NCBI GenBank assembly: GCA_964016885.1
Contig: OZ024742.1
Location: forward strand, 356,176,358-356,240,357
Reading direction: 5' to 3'
From: Eledone cirrhosa
Lineage: Eukaryota > Mollusca > Cephalopoda > Octopoda > Eledonidae
Length of the DNA stretch: 64,000 nucleotides
Under the pieces are notes generated by a model. It was not told the origin of the DNA. It saw only the letters and a program-made list of their open reading frames with translations, and made no database searches. Positions 20,565-31,668 of this stretch are shown in pieces. How positions within the stretch are numbered: the first letter of the stretch is position 1; the number at the start of each line of letters is the position of its first letter. The position numbers and the translations under genes are program-made.

Positions 20565-21000
20565 GTACAAATTATGCATCTGGTCGACATTTCGGCTAAT
20601 TTGTACATTTCAACGAATCGGCCAATTTCTGTGGTCATGAACTATTGCTACACACAAATCAATTAACTCTGTGCATCACCCACATCAAAAGAACAGACAA
20701 AAGAATATTTTTCCGTTTCTATGAAATGCATGAACTTTTAATCAACAAACTTTTCGTACGAACATTTTCAATTTTATGTAACATCACAGTACATTTTCCT
20801 GCATGTAAATTTCTTTTGCTTTGCATGTTTTCTTTCATTTCTCCAGTTTGTAAATGACTTTCATGTGTTTATTATTTTTACTGATTTTCTTCAACAACAC
20901 ACCTAGTCATACCTATCTTCATTTCATATGCACCTAGATCGTTCAATCTTAGCTTTCTCACTGGGCGAATCACTCGAAACCGAATCTGAGCTTTCCCGCC
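20565..21000 (+). other. Non-coding stretch between integrase and probable 3' LTR
   Basis: About 430 bp of AT-rich sequence without an env-like frame. No clear polypurine tract was found, so the 5' edge of the LTR is uncertain. Confidence 0.45.
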
Positions 21001-21623
21001 TCTGGTAAAGCCGTGGTAACTTGTTTACGCTCAAGAGACTAACCCCTTGGGAGAGGCTAAACACAGGTCAGAGGTGTTTACGCCTGACAGAAAATAGGTC
21101 AGAGGATATATCCATCTTTCTGACTTGTTTACGCTTGGCAAACTAATCCCTTGGGAGACTAACCAAAGTTCAGAGGATATATCTATCCTTCTAACTTCAA
21201 CTCTTATAAATACAGGGAATGTTTACGCCTCGAGTAGAAAAGAAGTGAGATACAGACAAAACAAGTCGTTTTTACAAGCTCTCGTCACGAAAAACCAGTC
21301 TGCCACTTATTCTCACCTTCCTGGCTGATCGCTGACTCCTGCAATACAAATAAGTAAATATACTGATACGCCACACACACGCATTCATAGTGAGTCCAGC
21401 ATTTTACACGCCCCATTCATTTCTGTTTACACATATTATAATCGTATTCTGTGATACTTGAATTTACGTGGCTCAAAGAGCGACCAAATTATTGTATGAA
21501 TATTTTGTGTCAATTATTTTATCATTCAATATTCAAATTGAATATTGTTGTAATAAAATAAACTTTGTAACAACACAATCCTGGTATTTTTCTTTACATC
21601 GAAACCACCATACCAACAGTTAC
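21001..21623 (+). repeat. Probable gypsy 3' LTR (5' edge uncertain)
   Basis: The stretch has LTR-like content in the right order: duplicated subrepeats (TTGTTTACGC at 21021 and 21125; TCAGAGGATATAT blocks), a TATAAATA box at 21205-21212 and an AATAAA signal at 21552-21557, ending near CAACAGTTACA at about 21623. No matching 5' LTR exists in the window, so the borders cannot be proven. Confidence 0.45.
21205..21212 (+). promoter_or_regulatory. TATA box of the probable LTR
   Basis: TATAAATA follows two U3-like subrepeats and precedes the AATAAA signal by about 345 bp, consistent with a gypsy LTR promoter. Confidence 0.45.
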
Positions 21624-21666
21624 ATCCATCCATCCACTTATCGTTACAACCACACATAATATTCCG

Positions 21667-21668
<2 letters not shown>

Positions 21669-21740
<72 letters not shown>
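21669..21740. repeat. (TA)n microsatellite
   Basis: Pure TA tract just after the gypsy element. Confidence 0.97.
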
Positions 21741-21746
<6 letters not shown>

Positions 21747-22083
21747 GCCCACATACATATTATGTCTGTATGATGACCATAATATATATGTACCCACATA
21801 CATTATGTCTGTGTGATGTCCATAATATATATGTGCCCTCACACATATTATATCTGTCTGATGTCCATGATATATTTGTGCCCACATACATATTATATCT
21901 GTGTGATATCCATAATATATATTTACCCACATACACTATGTCTGTATGATGACCATAATATATATGTGCCCTCACATACATTATGTCTGTGTGATGGCCA
22001 TGATATCTATGTGCCCACATACATTATATCTGTATGGTGTCCATGACATATATGTGCCCACATACATTATGTCTGTGTGATGA
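21741..22083 (+). repeat. Minisatellite with about 42-bp unit, eight copies
   Basis: Each unit contains TGTGCCCACATACATTATG (or TACCCACA/CCCTCACA variants), then TCTGTGTGATG, a CCAT(A/G)A segment and TATAT. All units are in direct orientation. Open frames on both strands are artefacts of the repeat. Confidence 0.92.
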
Positions 22084-22935
22084 CACTTGAGAATTAAGAT
22101 AACATTTCTTTCAACTGAAAGCTTCAAGTGGCAGAATGCATCAAATTTTCTTAGTGAAAATATTTCATTTTAGCTTTGAATAAAAATTAGCTCCACAACA
22201 GAATAATTAAGATATAGTTCCAATCTGCCGTGTACAGGTAATTGAATCTAATAAAGTAGGATTACAATACTGTATCTGTGTATAACAGAACAGCCTGAAT
22301 GAAAAACTGATATGGAGAGAGAGAGCATCAATTATTTAGAAAGTCAAAGCCACTGTAACATTCACCAGTTCCAGATATGTTAAGTAGCTCTTGAAGAAGC
22401 TTTGTGTGCAAATACTACAGTAGCTAATGAGACAAATTAAAAACTATAACACCCTTGACAATTTCAACATCTTCGTCACATGTAATTTTTGGCATATATA
22501 ACTTTTTTTATTAATCTTTACTTTATTAACACTGAATCCCCAAACTCATTTATAGTTGTTTTCTATTATCTTGCATAAACTAATATCTAATTAGTACCAA
22601 CTGATACAAGTAATTATTACTATCAAGATATTCTTATTAGGAATAGCAACCAAGTTGCCACACACACACATAACACCTATCATATTAAGAGGAAAAACAC
22701 ATTAATAATGGTGTCTTTATGCGCTGTCTTACAAAAGAAAACATATGGCAATGTCAGGACTTCAACAGTTTTATAATAGTTAAATATGATCAGTACAGAC
22801 ATGTGCTTAAAGTACATCTACATAGTTGTTTCCTATTGTTTTTGTAATAATCATATTTTCATGATATTCATTTTTAATGTTTGTCACATATTCTTCCTAC
22901 ATATCTCTATGATGTTGTGATTAAAACATGGACAT
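22084..22935. other. AT-rich non-coding DNA
   Basis: No gene or recognised repeat was seen beyond a short (CA)n near 22662. Confidence 0.5.
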
Positions 22936-23014
22936 ATATAAGAATCCAGCTTCTATAATTTGCGGCAAAAGTAAGAGAGTACATGGCTCTGATGGATGCC
23001 AACCAGCGTGAAAC
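22936..23014 (+). repeat. Dispersed repeat, copy 1 of a pair flanking a LINE fragment
   Basis: About 80 bp matches 23849-23927 in the same orientation, including TCTATAATTT, GAGTACATGG and a CCAACCAGC-TGAAAC segment. Confidence 0.65.
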
Positions 23015-23136
23015 AGACTGTCAGCTTCTCTCCCTTCTTTCGCTGAAAAGAAGTGACATAGTCACTATTTTAAAACTGAGTGCGTATGGTCTTCTAAAAG
23101 TTTTTAATTAAACAGACGGTATATTGCCAAATATAC

Positions 23137-23735
23137 GAAGCCTGCATGCTCCGATGGAAGCGTAATAGTAATATACAGGAACGGCAAAGCATAACCAAAT
23201 TGAGAGAGTGACTGAGGATAAGAGGAATCAAATACTGTATGCAGGAGAGGCGGTAGCATTGGTATGGACATGTGATGTGTATGAAGGATGACAGCTGCAT
23301 AAAAATGTGTAGAGCACTAGAAGTCGATGGAAACCGCGGAGTGGGAGACCCAAGAAGACCTGGGACGAGGTGATAAAAGCCAACCTTGCCTAATTAATCC
23401 TCTCAAAGGTGATGACCCGTGACCTCTGGCGTCTTGCAGTAATACAGAAGACACCCCCCTCCCCATGGGTACAAGCCAAAGCTGAAGCATATAGACAATA
23501 TGCCCCTACACACTCCCACTGCAAAGTGGTCATGGAGGTGCCACGGCAAAAAAGCACCCAGCCCACACTGTAAATGAGGTTGGTGTTAGGAAGAGTATCC
23601 AGCTGTAGAAATGAAGCCAGAATCAGTTCCCGTATAAGCAAGGCATGGTCAGTCGACCGGCTACTGCCCACAACAGGACAACCTGTCTAACCCATGCTAG
23701 CGTGGAAGAACGGATATAAAACGGTGATGATGATA
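23137..23735 (+). mobile_element. RTE-like LINE, family A, C-terminal fragment and 3' tail
   Basis: The fragment begins at the RNEACML region and includes remnants of the WYGHVM and GRPKKTW regions with stops and frameshifts (for example a lost base in the GVGRP segment). It ends in the family A 3' UTR and a short GAT tail. It is older than the copies at 6644 and 40245. Confidence 0.8.
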
Positions 23736-23848
23736 CTATACATACATTCATGTATACATCGCTATTTCAGAGCACCAATACTAATACATCATTTTTGCTG
23801 GACCGGCAATCGCTCTGTATAATCAGCTCCTGATTATTACTGGAATTC

Positions 23849-23927
23849 TATAAGAATCCACCTTCTATAATTTTCGGTGGAAGCAGAGGAGTACATGGTT
23901 CTGATGAACACCAACCAGCATGAAACA
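23849..23927 (+). repeat. Dispersed repeat, copy 2 of a pair flanking a LINE fragment
   Basis: Matches 22936-23014. The two copies lie about 0.9 kb apart with the LINE fragment between them. Confidence 0.65.
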
Positions 23928-24237
23928 TGGACATATATATTTTTATATGGTTAACTAGGGGCTTAACCCTACGATGGATTGATGTTTTATCCAGTCTTGT
24001 ACTCTTAGTTGCTTCACATGGAATCCAAGATAACCACCGGCCTGAAGAACTCCCAAGCTCAAGACATACTTTAGACTTTTTATAATATATTGTCCAACAA
24101 TAATTGAACAAATCAATGAGGCTTGATGATTTTAAGGTTTAAAAATCTGAATGGATTTAAAATTACTTGAATAATTTTCATATTTTTCTTTCTCCATTGC
24201 CCATCTATTAATACGTAAACATAGATTCCATCTAGAC

Positions 24238-24539
24238 CAGGGGCATGCAATAGGCGGCTCATGTGCCACATCTGGCCTGCCAGACCAGTCAGTGGCTCAT
24301 CATGATCCTTTTTTATTTTTACCTTGTAGGCTTATTTAGAATTTTTTTCGTAACCGTAATATAATTTTCCTATACTAAAGGGCTTCACTGATAGGGATAT
24401 GTGTGTTATAATTTCCCAGTTCCATGTTATGAAAAGTTGTGTTGAATCTTTGGAATAGTGCTTAATAAATATTAATGGCCCTAATAGTTGTTTCAATGTT
24501 TAAAAGTGGCCTGTCAATGGAATATGTTGCACACCCCTG
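24238..24539. mobile_element. hAT-type MITE, about 300 bp
   Basis: Terminal inverted repeats CAGGGGCATGCAA and TTGCACACCCCTG bound a non-coding interior. The neighbouring 8-mers ATCTAGAC and GTCTAGGC match at six of eight positions, consistent with a decayed 8-bp hAT target duplication. The near-terminal GGCGGCTC...GGCC sequence resembles known hAT-type termini. Confidence 0.75.
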
Positions 24540-24591
24540 GTCTAGGCCATCCTATTTCCTCACAAATAGATTAAAATTATGCTACTATAGT

Positions 24592-24780
24592 TTAACAATT
24601 TAGCATTTACATTACTCTATATTCACAATTGTAATTTCCCAGAGAAGGCTTTATCTCACATAGTACTGAATCTATGAGATTTTCATATTTAATTTGAGAA
24701 CAATACTACAACTGGTTTGAATAGAAAAAGGTGAAATAATTCTGGCTGGACATGGCCGGTTTAAATGTTAAAGGATTTAA
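24592..24780 (-). mobile_element. TTAA-bounded MITE, decayed copy
   Basis: This is close to the reverse complement of 34449-34652. It has TTAA at its left edge (24592-24595) and a decayed TTTAA at its right. No coding frame is seen. Confidence 0.65.
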
Positions 24781-24786
24781 TAAAAT

Positions 24787-24921
24787 AATTGTTTCTACTT
24801 TTGGCACAAGGCCAGCAATTACCCAGTACATTATGGTACTTTATTTTCTCGACCCCCATAAGAATGAAAGGCAATAGCCATAAAGGCTAGAAAGAATGGC
24901 GCCAACACTCTATCAATATGA
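24787..24921 (-). mobile_element. SINE-1, minus strand, internally deleted
   Basis: The 3' end (TTGTTTCTACTTTTGGCACA on the plus strand), the CTCGACCCC segment and a degraded head are recognisable, with a deletion in the middle. It begins seven bases after the MITE. Confidence 0.75.
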
Positions 24922-25320
24922 CATATAAAAAAGTATTGTTTAACCTTTATGATACCAAACCAATGCTTTTAATAAAAGTTTTATACCCCAAGCTCCACAA
25001 AAACAATATATACCACAGTGCAGCAGTTCATTGTGTCAATAAACATCAGTTAATTATTTCATTCACAGTTGTATAAATAATATTACAAATACATAAATAA
25101 CATGACAAATATCTCACAATTCTTTCAGAATAACATTATATATAATATTGTTGATAAATACAAATATAAACACATAACAAATACAATTAACTATATGTAC
25201 CAAAATATCTGACCAGAGGGAGAGAAAGAAGAAAAACGAAAAAAAAAACCCAAAAAACATCAGTTTGTATCAGAAAGAGTATCTGGTCATTAAATATCGC
25301 CTCAATATGTATTGTCCAAT
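24922..25320. other. AT-rich non-coding DNA
   Basis: No gene seen. A segment around 25170-25240 weakly resembles 35500-35570 (ACCAAAATAT followed by GAGAGAAAGAA), which may be an old dispersed repeat. Confidence 0.4.
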
Positions 25321-25334
25321 TCATGGCAGCTTGG

Positions 25335-25482
25335 AATATCAGGGTGGTGATGATATGATGGTGGTGGAGATATGATGATGGTAATGATATAGTGGTGGTG
25401 ATGGTATGATGTTGATGATGGTATGCTGATGGTATGGTGATATAGTGATGATATGATGGTGATTATATAATGATGATGAGCA
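25335..25482 (+). repeat. Degenerate GATGGTGATAT microsatellite
   Basis: Imperfect TGATGGTGATA-type repeats fill the stretch. Confidence 0.85.
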
Positions 25483-25655
25483 ACTAGGATTTTATTTCAT
25501 CCTCAAGTGCACGGAATAGATGAAGACAAGACACCAAATGTATCATTACAATTGATACCACTTGAAAAGTAAGTCTGGATGACCAAATATAACCTAACAC
25601 AATAGCGAAAGATGGGGATCGATGGAGACAGTGGGATATTGGTTGCATTGTGTTT

Positions 25656-25807
25656 GTAACTACACTGGAAAGCATGTCCGAGTATCGGTAGAGGTTCGGA
25701 CATGCTTTCCAGCGTAGTTACGTCCCTTTATGATATGAGTTGATAAAATAAAGTACCAGTAATGTACTGGATAATTGCTAGCGTTGTGCCAAAAGTAGAA
25801 CCAATTG
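25656..25807 (+). mobile_element. SINE-1 with a foldback head and lost B box
   Basis: The plus-strand SINE (25681-25807) has an internal deletion that removes the B-box region and much of the body. Immediately upstream, 25656-25681 is an inverted copy of 25696-25721, giving a hairpin within the head. Confidence 0.75.
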
Positions 25808-26128
25808 TGTTCAGACCTGATGTATATATTTTCTTCATGCTCAATGAGGCCGGGGTCCCAAAGCATCGTCATGTGTAGAGCTAAGAATCAATTTCTCATT
25901 GGTGGGAGGTATGAGGGGGTGTGTTCTGCTGCAGTCTGGTTTCTTCTAGTAAGTTTTGTAACAAGTTAATGGTTCCTCTGGGTGGGTTGTTGGCCCTCCA
26001 TAGAATAGTGAGATGATAGGGCTGCCATCTTGGTGGTGAGCTGACATGCCTAACATCACTGTTAGTTTGGAACCTCCCCAGGAGACTGGCTTGTCTAGGG
26101 TGGCCCTATCAGGAGCAAAGCTCGAGAC

Positions 26129-26740
26129 CAGTGGTTATCAACCTTTTTTTGCTAACGGCACACCTTGGAAGACATGAAAATATAGTGGCACACCTGGCTA
26201 AATATATATAAAAAATATTTGAATTTTACAAAATAAAAACATGGCAAGTCATAGACGGCATACAACTGTAGACACAGACTAGTGATAGATGGCATACAAC
26301 TGTAGACACAGACTAGTCATAGACGGCATACAACTGTAGACACAGACTAGTGATAGATGGCATACAACTGTAGACACAGACAAGTCATAGACGGCATACA
26401 ACTGTAGACACAGACTAGTGATAGATGGCATACAACTGTAGACACAGACTAGTCATAGACACATAGAATGACTCGAACTAAATAAAGAAAAACACTGCTA
26501 TGAACTTACTTTATTGCAGTGTTTTGAATTTCATCAGTCTGGCTTCTTTAGTGAGAAATTTGTGCTTGGCTTTTATTCATAATTTCCTCAGTTTGGTTGA
26601 ATATGTGACATACACATCTCATTTCTTCTTCCATTGTACGTAATTTCTCACACTTCTTGTTTTTGATGTTGTTTAATGTTGAGAACCCTTTTCTTAGTGT
26701 GCTGTTCAAAGTTTTGTGGCACACTGGTTGAGAATCACTG
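26129..26740. mobile_element. hAT-type non-autonomous element with internal satellite
   Basis: Terminal inverted repeats CAGTGGTTATCAACC and GGTTGAGAATCACTG are flanked by the 8-mers CTCGAGAC (26121-26128) and CTCTAGAC (26741-26748), one mismatch apart, which fits an 8-bp hAT target duplication. The left half contains a 34-bp tandem array. The right half reads on the minus strand as a short degraded peptide ending in a QAQISH-stop, reminiscent of hAT transposase C-termini. That last point is weak. Confidence 0.78.
26249..26460 (+). repeat. 34-bp tandem array with alternating dimer
   Basis: Six full units and one partial unit. Odd units start TCATAGACGG and even units start TGATAGATGG, so the true period is a 68-bp dimer repeated three times. 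Confidence 0.9.
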
Positions 26741-26748
26741 CTCTAGAC

Positions 26749-27475
26749 AGTAATGTTCTCTCAGATATATGGAACACCCAAGCCCCCTTGCCACAGCAAG
26801 GCCAGACACAGGAAGGTGTGAATATGTATATATTTATTTACCACACCACTTATTTGTTTGTTACTAAGGCAATCATCCCTCTGTTCTGTTATGTCATTAT
26901 GTGGAATGAGAACAATTTCTTGCTATGAAAAAAATCATTTGACTAATAATGTTTTTAGAATATCCGAATGATTTCCGGGTACTTAGCATAGATTTGAAGC
27001 CCAGCTGAAAGAAATACAACTAACATAATATATTATGTAGATAGTGGCTAAGGACATGTGAATGATGTTGAAACATAATCATCTTATTTCCTATAAAACT
27101 TATTTCCTATAAAACTTATTTCCTATAATATTTTTAAAACAATAGTTTAAACTATATTCCTCTCTGAATGGTTGCATAAACATAATTATTAAGATATTTT
27201 TATGAATATAAAGAATGTTATTTTATTTTTTCGTTTCAAATGTTTTATGGTAAACTTAAGAAAAACGAGAAAAGACTGTCTGGGAAACATCGATAATTTG
27301 CATAAGAATATTCCTCTGACATACCATTAACTTATAGTGGCATAACTTACAATTTATCATTATCCTCACTGTTTTAAATCCATCTTCATATACGTATAAG
27401 CAAGATAAGGTTTCTACTAACTGTCTAGTCTTGAACCTTGAAAACCCATCCAGCTCATGGAAACTGGACATACAT
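26749..27475. other. AT-rich non-coding DNA
   Basis: Contains a short TTATTTCCTATAAAAC duplication near 27085-27135. No gene seen. Confidence 0.45.
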
Positions 27476-27515
27476 TGATGATGATGAGGATTTCCATGTT
27501 GGCATGGGTTAGACA
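27476..27515 (-). mobile_element. LINE 3'-tail relic
   Basis: GATGATGATGAGGAT is followed by a CATGTTGGCATGGGTTAGAC segment that matches the RTE-like LINE/SINE 3' end in minus orientation. Only about 40 bp survives. Confidence 0.35.
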
Positions 27516-27627
27516 ATTATCATATATCATATATTATATATGACTTCTAATTTCAGTGCAAGACCGAAGAATCTGGCAGAAGGGCAAAGTTGATTAAATC
27601 AACCCCATTATTTATTATTCTTCATCT

Positions 27628-27842
27628 TAGCAATAGATTGACAGCATCTGTAGAGCATCAGACAATTTGCTTTGCAGTATAGTTACAGCCTTTTATGCTC
27701 AGAGTTCAAATCTTACAGGTTAGCTTTGCCTTTCATACATATGGTATCAATTAAATAAAGCACCGGGATTGCACTGGGATTCATTTAATCAACTTTCCCC
27801 CTCCACAAACTTATTGGCCTTATGCCTAAATCAGAAATCATT
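27628..27842 (+). mobile_element. SINE-1, older subfamily
   Basis: Head, B-box-like GTTCAAATC and body are recognisable. The 3' part carries an ATTTAATCAACTTTCCC segment and ends CCTTATGCCTAAATCAGAAA, a 3' variant also seen at 48600 and 51115-51386. Confidence 0.75.
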
Positions 27843-28055
27843 ACTCTTCATCATTTTTTTTTAATCTCACCCTTTACTCCTGCCATAGAATAATCCATGT
27901 ACCAACCAATCTTCTTTCATGCCGACATCAACAAAGAAATTAGAATGATTACATCTGTATTTAAAACTAAGTGAAAAGATGCACTGAATGTTACATGCAG
28001 AATGATTCCTGATTAATTTGAATTTCTCATAGTTGAAGAGACAGAAATCAATCAC

Positions 28056-28311
28056 TAAATGGAAATTGTTAATGATTCTGAAACAAAAGCTGGGATAATT
28101 TCATGAGATTAATATCTCGGTTTATTTACATGCTCAGGTAGAGGAAAGTCTGATTGAGCTTTATTAGCCAACATGGGACAGTGTTCAGAGCAGTTTCAAT
28201 CTAATTTCTTGAAAATGTCTCCCAAATATTTTTTGTGGAGATGTCACTAACAAACCAATTGACACCAGATTTTTATTTTTTCTGATAAATTTGAAAAATT
28301 TGAATTAATTT

Positions 28312-28349
<38 letters not shown>

Positions 28350-29830
28350 ATTTGTATATGACATTCAATACATCAACATTTAACTTCTTCTTCTCCCACA
28401 TATTCCTGAGAGGGCCATGGGTGCAGTCCTTAAAACATTCCTTCCAGCTGGATCCCTAAGCATGACCAGTCAAGCTCATGGATGTTATCCAACTATTTTG
28501 CTCAGGGTCTACACCTGGGCCTCTTGCCAGTTGGTTTTGCCAGTAACATCTATCCAGCAATTCTTTTCCAATTCTAACTACGGAGCTGTGATGTCTTAAT
28601 TCAGTGATGTAGTGGCTGTATCTGGAGTGACTCTCTGATCTCTGAGCTATGCACTCCATTGGGTAACATTACTCCAAAGACCCTTTGGAGGAACCCCATT
28701 TTGGCCACTTATATTTGTGATCATATTCAATATCTAACTTAATTATCGAAATCCATGTCATTGGCCCATTAGATTATTTCCTGTAGTTCATTTTATTTTT
28801 ATTTGAATATCACCAATCAATAAACTCATCTGTTGCAACAAATGAAGTCTTCAATATTTTACATTAATTTTATCATGCCAATATAGATAAGATAGGTTTT
28901 TGTAAATCTGGACAATTGTATAATGCTGCAGCAATTAACTTCTACAACTTGACAGCCTCCGTACCAACCTTAACATAAGAACATTTTTTTTTTTACTCAA
29001 TCAATCAAAATAGCATGTCCTGTCTAGCAGAACTAAGCAGTTACTAAAGTAAGACATGCAATATATACATTTATTAATTCATACACATTATATATGTATA
29101 TGTCAATAACTTTAGAATAGAAATCATAGTTTCACTGTAGGATATATTGACCTGCTTGAGCATGTTAGTGGCAGATTAGACCAAGGACATTTGCATAATT
29201 TTATTCAGAAATATCTGGTAGTATTTTTCTAGCTTGTCATCTATAACTAGTTCAGTTTTCAATGCTGCATAAGACGGTCAGTATATCTAAGATCTTGATC
29301 TTCATATACCCAACTTCTCACAGAACTAAAGGTTACATTGTCACATTTGCTTGTATTAGATCACCCCCTCAATATTGATATTCTGTGTTAGGTGACTGTG
29401 CAGATTTTGGGAATGCTGTACATGTTCAATCTCTCTATATGTCCAAAGTACATGCTGGTTGGTTAGTATGATCTTTATTTCACTTAAGATGAGTTAGATC
29501 ACAGCTTGCATAAGTATCAGAGAAAATGTTGGTGATTCTAGCTGTATAGCCAAAGTCACACTAGCTGTGGTATGCATCATCGTTATGGAATTGAAGATCA
29601 ATTTTTTATAGTCATGGTCTTTGTTCATGCATGGAGTCCATCTGCTAGTGTTGAAAATCTTACTATCCATGAAATATATTATCTTGTCTAAATGTGGGAG
29701 GTACTCATAATGAGCTCTAATACCACCGAGGAGAAGCTAAAAAACATGACTTTTATATATCAACATTGATGAGCTGGTCATGCTGTGTAAATGACACCAT
29801 ATCAGTTGTAAAAACACACTTTTATATATA
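28056..29830. other. Non-coding stretch, mostly unique
   Basis: No gene seen. A (TA)n tract occupies about 28314-28344. Short frames at 28417-28659 have no recognisable similarity. Confidence 0.45.
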
Positions 29831-29848
29831 TATATATATGAGAGAGAG

Positions 29849-29879
<31 letters not shown>

Positions 29880-29885
29880 TACACA
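29821..29885. repeat. Compound (TA)n-(GA)n-(CA)n microsatellite
   Basis: Short TA, GAGAGA and CACACA runs in succession, abutting the LINE tail that follows. Confidence 0.9.
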
Positions 29886-29886
29886 T

Positions 29887-30082
29887 ACTGTAAAGTGGTT
29901 GTGTAGGCATCAAAACAAAAAGCTCTCAGTACTCAGTGGTTGACATTAGGAAGGCATCCAGCTGTAGAAATCAAACCAAAATCAGTTCTGTATGTACAGG
30001 ACATGGTCCGACTTGGCATTTCTCACAACAGGTAAATTCGTCTAGCCCATGCTAGCAGAGTAAAAATGGGCGTTTAGTGGTG

Positions 30083-30085
<3 letters not shown>
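29887..30085 (+). mobile_element. LINE family A / SINE-2 3'-tail fragment
   Basis: The stretch begins CTGTAAAGTGGTTGTGTAGG and ends GTTTAGTGGTGAT, matching the shared LINE A/SINE-2 3' region only. The head is missing, so it could derive from either. Confidence 0.7.
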
Positions 30086-30120
<35 letters not shown>

Positions 30121-30765
30121 TAAAAATTGTCTTGTATTGAGACAAGTATGTTAAAATTCATACAAAAATGTGAAAACTCAATGGTAAAACAGCCAAATAC
30201 TGTCAAAGACAGAGATGGGTAAAAATACCTCATGACAGAGACCAGCAGCCGGTGGTCACCAGAGAGTAAATCCACGAGTTGGGTGATAGGAGATGGAATA
30301 CAGAAGTGACTGGAAGAAGGCAATAAAGAAAGGTGATATACAAGACAAGTTCACACACACATCTACTCATTAGCTCTCAAATCAACAAAAGGTTTTGACA
30401 TGATTTAACTGAGAGAACCATTTTAAAAAAGCAGGATCGGGCAACAGAAAAATAATAAATTCGTTGGTTAGGATGATGTGTAAGTGACAAAACAAACAGA
30501 AAACGCATAGACACATACAGACACATACAGACACAGACAGACCAGCGAGCGAAGCAAAATGTGTGTGAGTGTGTGTATATGTGTTACACGACCTCGACAA
30601 AGAGCAATAACCCAGAAACAATATTATTGTTGATTGTTTCTCTCTGTCCCTGCTAGAACAAAATGATGACCATCTATAAAACAGCATTATTAGACTGTTT
30701 GCTTGTATACAAATCAAATATTATTATTGCTCGATATATAATTCACGAATGCATATATATATATA
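30086..30765. other. Non-coding stretch with small microsatellites
   Basis: (TA)n at about 30087-30117 and GT/CA-rich segments near 30500-30590. No gene seen. Confidence 0.5.
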
Positions 30766-31352
30766 TCAAAAGGCCTTAAAGTTAACTTGTCTAAGACTAA
30801 AGTTCTAGTTTGTAGGAAGGAAAATAGGGCACCGGTCCCATCTGGGAAATGGCCATGCTCAGTGTGTAGCAAAGGAGTAGGCAGAAACTCCATTATATGT
30901 CCCAAATGCAAAGTATGGGTGCATAGTGGGATCACAGGTAAGCTAACTAAGAATATAGATTTTATATGTGGCCGGTGCTCTGGTGAAATAAGTAGCAACA
31001 AGTGCCCACAGAATACTAGCTCATTCCATTGCACAGAGGGTTCTATAGAAATAGTGGACAGCTTCCGTTACCTGGGTGACAAAATCGGCAGTGGGGGAGG
31101 ATGCTCTGAAAGTACAGTAGCTAGAGTCAGAACGGGATGGAAAAAGTTCAGAGAGCTTATATCACTATTGGCCGCTAAAGGGTTCTCTCTAAAAATGAAA
31201 GGCAGGCTGTATGATGCCTGCATACGAACAGCAATGTTACATGGCTGTGAAACCTGGGCATTGTGTGCAGAGGATATACGCAGACTGGAGAGAAACAAAG
31301 CTTGCATGCTCCGCTGGATGTGTAATAGTAATATACGTGAATGGCAAAGCAT
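30766..31352 (+). mobile_element. RTE-like LINE, family B, left part of a split copy
   Basis: The copy starts after a short (TA)n at the post-YADD region and contains the PHD-like finger (with a small deletion before its HxxC part), the EIVDSFRYLGDK region and the C-terminal region as far as the GCAT at 31349-31352. An LTR element interrupts it there and it resumes at 32810. The reading frame is otherwise open across this part. Confidence 0.87.
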
Positions 31353-31668
31353 TGTAGCAGTTGCCTCCCTTGTTGTGACACTCACAACACCATCTAGACA
31401 GGAAGTAGAACCCTTTCTGTAACTTCCGGTCAGAACCCTATAAAACTAACAACTTTAAGTTCTCCCTCTCTCATTTGCCCTTCCGGCGCCTGGCCTTCTG
31501 CCAGCCGCGTTTGCCGAAAAAATATAGCGGAAAACTGGGTTGTATGAATGTAACAAGGAGACATGGTTTGTGTGTATAATATTTAATTAACAATTTAACA
31601 GTATAGTTGACATGTCAATGAATAAACGAAATAATGAAGCAAAGTTAGTAGTTACTGTTTTGATTGCC
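31353..31668 (+). repeat. 5' LTR with inverted distal half
   Basis: Positions 31353-31515 match 32487-32663 directly, apart from a 13-bp GCCAGGC-type insertion in the 3' copy. Positions 31523-31668 match 32664-32809 as a reverse complement. Seven A-rich bases separate the two halves. Confidence 0.82.

Larger units (their letters stand above)
17000..21623 (+). mobile_element. Ty3/gypsy LTR retrotransposon, 5'-truncated, CsRn1-like
   Basis: Gag tail, protease, RT, RNase H and integrase lie in the usual gypsy order, followed by a non-coding stretch and a probable 3' LTR. No 5' LTR or primer-binding site is present. The 5' end is replaced by an inverted duplication of gag sequence abutting a palindrome. 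The gag zinc finger has the CX2HX9CX3C spacing I associate with the CsRn1 clade. At least a gag stop, a pol frameshift and a protease active-site change show it is inactive. No envelope-like frame was seen. Confidence 0.85.

Noticed and set aside
20565..21000. Envelope gene downstream of the gypsy integrase
   Set aside because: Only short frames occur, with no signal peptide or membrane segment pattern and no long ORF.
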